Translations under genes and position numbers: made by a program
Source of the DNA: a bacterium
GTDB lineage: Bacteria > Fidelibacterota > Marinisomatia > Marinisomatales > JAHJCW01
Assembly: GCA_030621275.1 (NCBI GenBank)
Contig: JAUXHY010000028.1
Coordinates: forward strand, 1-9,149
Reading direction: 5' to 3'
DNA: 9,149 bases
The notes under the pieces: generated by a model
Told to the model about the DNA's origin: nothing
Databases searched by the model: none
What the model saw: the letters and a program-made list of their open reading frames with translations, nothing else
In this document: positions 6,811 through 9,149 of the stretch, piece by piece
Layout of the letters: each line of letters opens with the position of its first letter
Numbering within the stretch: the stretch's first letter is position 1

Positions 6811-7617
6811 TTATACAAATTTTCCTATAATTTTTACTGGAACGGCAACTATATTTTTTATTTGCTTTATTACTTCAGGCATACATGATACAATTACACA
6901 AGTAGATGGTCCTCCGGATTTATTCAGAAATATTTCAATATTTTCTTCTGGCAAAAATCCCATTGATGAAAATTTGGCCATTTGCTGTGCTTCATTCTCT
7001 ACCCCTTTTGATCCAATTGGTAGAATTTCATGTACACCTTCCACTTTTAGAATATTCAAGATATCCTGCTGATTTACCATTTCTTTATCCTCAAGCAAAA
7101 CAATATCATCAGGAGCAGATTTTGGAATACCTACACAAATAGTTATATCGCCACGATGAGATTTTCCTGGTCGAAAATCAGCATTATGAACCAATCCCAC
7201 GATTGTGGTTCCAATCCCAGTCATTACAGTAGGTACATTATCTTCGGTACTACCTGATAGAGGAAAATCACTTTTCAATCCAGCCTGTTTAAGTTCATCG
7301 CGAACACCTCTAACAATTTCTTCTCCAGGTCCTTCCATAGGAATCGTTAACATATCAAACGCTGCAAGAGGACTTGCCCCACAAGATAATAATTCCAGAA
7401 GCGGAACACGCATAGCAAAACGTCCCAGTTGATAAGGATCACATTTAATAGTATCCCCTTCTAGAGATCCAATTCCCCCATCGGAATCAACTGCAATAAT
7501 CAGCGAATATTCCTTTGTCAGAGCAATCCTAGTCAAATCCCGAACAGTATCAGCCCTTTCTCCGATTAATCCGCTTTTTAATTGCCTATAAAGAGTATCT
7601 AATTGTGATTTTTCCAT
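6811..7617 (-). CDS. cblS: PurM/AIR-synthase-fold kinase, probable alpha-ribazole kinase (CblS-like)
   Basis: This 268-residue protein has the arrangement of the PurM/ThiL/SelD ATP-binding fold. It shows RDLT (26-29), the metal/ATP-loop-like AVDSDGGIGSLEGD (42-55), ARV-type helix FAMRVPLLELLSCGASPLAA (67-86), SGSTEDNVPT (121-130), GIGTTIVG (134-141) and a C-terminal glycine turn SGGPSTCVIVS (234-244). The combination RDLT / D-S-x-G-G-I-G / GSTE-N-PT-x-TG matches what I recall of CblS proteins, which phosphorylate alpha-ribazole to alpha-ribazole-5'-phosphate for cobamide assembly in Listeria and Geobacillus. It lacks ThiL's usual aspartate-rich pattern, and it is shorter than PurM (about 340). 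The downstream BtuB/BtuG/BtuF-like genes support a cobamide role. The ATG lies nine bases after the regulator's stop, in the same frame, with only a weak GGAAAA upstream, so translation is probably coupled. Other small-molecule kinase or ligase roles in this fold cannot be excluded. Confidence 0.65.
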   Translation of the reverse strand: MEKSQLDTLYRQLKSGLIGERADTVRDLTRIALTKEYSLIIAVDSDGGIGSLEGDTIKCDPYQLGRFAMRVPLLELLSCGASPLAAFDMLTIPMEGPGEEIVRGVRDELKQAGLKSDFPLSGSTEDNVPTVMTGIGTTIVGLVHNADFRPGKSHRGDITICVGIPKSAPDDIVLLEDKEMVNQQDILNILKVEGVHEILPIGSKGVENEAQQMAKFSSMGFLPEENIEIFLNKSGGPSTCVIVSCMPEVIKQIKNIVAVPVKIIGKFV

Positions 7618-7626
7618 AGGATAAAT

Positions 7627-8382
7627 TCATTTTCCATTATTGTCTTTGAATTCAACATAAAATTTTCCACGATCCCCCCGTAGTATCGTTTTCACAAACT
7701 CAAGTATTTCACCTGTTTTTAGTTTAGTTGTTCGTTCAAGTAAAAATACGGCATCTCCTTTTTTTATTTTAAGATGCTGTGCTTCGTATTCTGTCGCTTT
7801 TACGGTTTGCAGTGTTTCGAATGCTTCACCAATTTTCAGACCATATTCCTCTTTAATAATTGTAAAAAGTGATACTTCTTCAAAATTCTTGTTTATTAAT
7901 CCCGGAACCAAGGCAACTGGTAAATATGAAGTCTGAAGTGATATCGGAATATCATCGACATATCGTAAACGCTGAATGCTGTAATATTTTTCTTTTTCAT
8001 CGGTTTGAAGCATTTTTGTGATAAGACTATGAGCTATAATTTCCTCAGCACAAATAAGTTTACTCCGTACTTTTTTATTCAAGCCTAGCATTTCTGCAGA
8101 AAAACTAAGATTTGCAACTAAGCTATATGTAATTGTCTTATTTGCAACGAAAGTACCTTTTCCTTGAATTCTGTATGCATAACCTCTGTCAACAAGATGT
8201 TTTAGTGCTCTCTGGGCTGTGTGACGACTAATTCCCAGCCATTCTCGTAATTTGTTTTCGGATGGAAGTTTCTGATCAGGTTCATATATTTCCTGATCAA
8301 TTAAATTCTCCAATACTTCCTGAAGCTGGTAGTAATAAGGAACAATACTATTCTTATCGATACTGTCAAAATACTTAATCAT
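7627..8382 (-). CDS. GntR-family transcriptional regulator, HutC/UTRA type
   Basis: The 251-residue protein has an N-terminal winged helix-turn-helix (about 11-80) with the GntR signature KLPSENKLREWLGISRHT followed by QRALKHLVDRGYAYRIQGKG. It is followed by a UTRA ligand-binding domain (about 95-247), recognisable from FSAEMLGL, IQRLRYVDDIPISLQTSYLP, the LERTTKLKTGEILEF strand pair and the final GDRGKFYVEF. Members are usually dimeric repressors released by a small metabolite linked to the genes they control. Being encoded in the same run as the transport and kinase genes, it probably regulates this operon, with a pathway metabolite such as a corrinoid or riboside as effector; the effector is a guess. 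The ribosome site AAAGGTG overlaps the stop of the preceding gene and lies about six bases before the ATG. I saw no clear palindromic operator, which would be expected at an operon promoter outside the window. Confidence 0.88.
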   Translation of the reverse strand: MIKYFDSIDKNSIVPYYYQLQEVLENLIDQEIYEPDQKLPSENKLREWLGISRHTAQRALKHLVDRGYAYRIQGKGTFVANKTITYSLVANLSFSAEMLGLNKKVRSKLICAEEIIAHSLITKMLQTDEKEKYYSIQRLRYVDDIPISLQTSYLPVALVPGLINKNFEEVSLFTIIKEEYGLKIGEAFETLQTVKATEYEAQHLKIKKGDAVFLLERTTKLKTGEILEFVKTILRGDRGKFYVEFKDNNGK

Positions 8383-8394
8383 TAAGTCACCTTT

Positions 8395-9149
8395 CTAGTT
8401 AATGGTATATGTAATTGAGCGACGAATAAATCGCTGCCGTGTATCATAAAATTTAACTAAAACTGACAGAGTAATCTGCTTAAAATTCTTATCACCCGGA
8501 ATAAATCTTGCCTGCCACAATGCTGATGGCTGATTCCATTGACCAACATTCGAATAATTCGCCCAACCGATACGTTCTCCAGGATTAAGTACTATGCGAT
8601 CATACCCTACGATAGTAGAGTCACCAATATTCCAAACAGGATTAGTTAAAATAGTATCCGGGAATACTATCCCTATCTCAATTGGAATATCAATCGGATT
8701 TGCTAAAGAAGTGAGTTCTATTTTTTGATCATCTGGCAAACCACGTTTTTGCGTTACTATTTTTCCTTCTTTTCTTGTGAGATGGACATCTTTCCAGAGA
8801 TTGTCCAACATACATGATATTGCCTGTATACGATCCATACTTCTACGAGGTGTCAATTCCAGAACACTATCAGACTTAACTTCAAAAAGGTTCAAATTAT
8901 CGATTCTGGATCCTTTAAGCTTAAGAACTGCATATTCCTGTACACCTCCGGAATGAGCATCAATATCTTTAATTACACCACCAGACGACCCCATTACGAT
9001 ATAACGAATACCATCAATTGCACCGTCATCCTGGTCATAATGAAAATGTCCTGCAATAACTGGATAATCTCTTAATATCTCGTGGATTTCCATCCAATTT
9101 GACCAAACATACCAATGAGGATGATGAACAATAACTACAATACCATTTG
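8395..9149 (-). CDS. Calcineurin-like metallophosphoesterase, C-terminal part (5' end missing)
   Basis: The frame is open to the right window edge (250 codons plus stop TAG), so the gene starts outside. The ATG at 9093-9091 is an internal methionine: in-frame codons before it read IVVIVHHPHWYVWSNW, and shortly after comes VIAGHFHY (about 9037-9058). The paired histidines and the GHxH motif are the last two metal-ligand blocks of calcineurin-type phosphoesterases; the earlier DxH, GDxxD and GNH(D/E) blocks would lie beyond the edge. After GSSGG the chain continues about 180 residues past the catalytic domain, ending in a beta-rich domain (LANPIDIPIEIGIVFP, IVLNPGERIGW, a final RSITYTIN), which suggests a secreted or envelope enzyme with a C-terminal beta-sandwich. 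The substrate is unknown. It lies 12 bases upstream of the regulator and probably shares its transcript. A part in dephosphorylating a nucleotide substrate for uptake is possible but unsupported. Confidence 0.75.
   Translation of the reverse strand, partial: NGIVVIVHHPHWYVWSNWMEIHEILRDYPVIAGHFHYDQDDGAIDGIRYIVMGSSGGVIKDIDAHSGGVQEYAVLKLKGSRIDNLNLFEVKSDSVLELTPRRSMDRIQAISCMLDNLWKDVHLTRKEGKIVTQKRGLPDDQKIELTSLANPIDIPIEIGIVFPDTILTNPVWNIGDSTIVGYDRIVLNPGERIGWANYSNVGQWNQPSALWQARFIPGDKNFKQITLSVLVKFYDTRQRFIRRSITYTIN

Noticed and set aside
6659..7072. Plus-strand open frames such as 6659-7072, 1192-1458, 5987-6292, 6906-7142, 7205-7432 and 4127-4318.
   Set aside because: Each lies opposite a well-supported minus-strand gene with clear domains, and their translations show no recognisable motif; they are reverse-strand shadows.
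6811..7617. Assignment as thiamine-monophosphate kinase (ThiL) or AIR synthase (PurM).
   Set aside because: The fold is shared, but the loop motifs resemble CblS more than the ThiL or PurM signatures, the length is short for PurM, and no thiamine or purine genes are adjacent. It stays as an alternative only.
1..9149. Mobile element, CRISPR array, tRNA or rRNA genes.
   Set aside because: No transposase or integrase, no regularly spaced repeats, and almost no non-coding space outside the 95-base gap.

Overview
The window is one strand of closely packed genes. All eight coding regions run on the minus strand, and seven of the eight lie 7-36 bases from the next one. They read as a single operon-like transcription unit entering from the right edge and leaving through the left edge; both end genes are cut by the window. 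The DNA is AT-rich. Two TonB-dependent outer-membrane receptors and two lipoproteins show a diderm (Gram-negative-type) cell. The carboxypeptidase-regulatory-like extension on one receptor and an acidic stretch right after the lipidation cysteine of one lipoprotein fit the Bacteroidota/FCB superphylum. Clear Shine-Dalgarno sequences before several genes suggest an FCB lineage outside classical Bacteroidia (for example Ignavibacteria, Calditrichota or Cloacimonadota), but this is inference.

Layout in transcription order, right to left: (1) 3' part of a calcineurin-like metallophosphoesterase, 9149-8395; (2) a GntR/HutC-type (UTRA) repressor, 8382-7627; (3) a PurM/AIR-synthase-fold protein most like alpha-ribazole kinase CblS, 7617-6811; (4) an ADP-ribosylglycohydrolase (ARH/DraG/crystallin-J1) family protein, 6774-5785; (5) a BtuB-like TonB receptor, 5760-3901; (6) a second, longer BtuB-like receptor, 3893-1707; (7) a beta-propeller surface lipoprotein resembling BtuG/YncE, 1673-654; (8) 5' part of a BtuF-like substrate-binding lipoprotein, 558-1.

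The left two thirds looks like a cobamide (vitamin B12-type) capture system: a surface propeller lipoprotein, two TonB receptors for crossing the outer membrane, and a periplasmic binding protein that would hand over to an ABC importer (BtuCD), presumably beyond the left edge. The upstream block pairs a probable alpha-ribazole kinase with an ARH-family enzyme and a GntR regulator. The attractive reading is a locus that imports cobamides together with alpha-ribazole or related alpha-ribosides and processes them inside the cell. The unusual part is the ARH protein: known family members cleave alpha-anomeric ribosyl bonds, and the lower-ligand nucleoside of cobamides is an alpha-riboside. No cobalamin riboswitch is visible in the window; a GntR-type repressor encoded in the operon may take its place, or the switch may lie upstream. 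Substrate assignments rest on family resemblance and context, not on any search.
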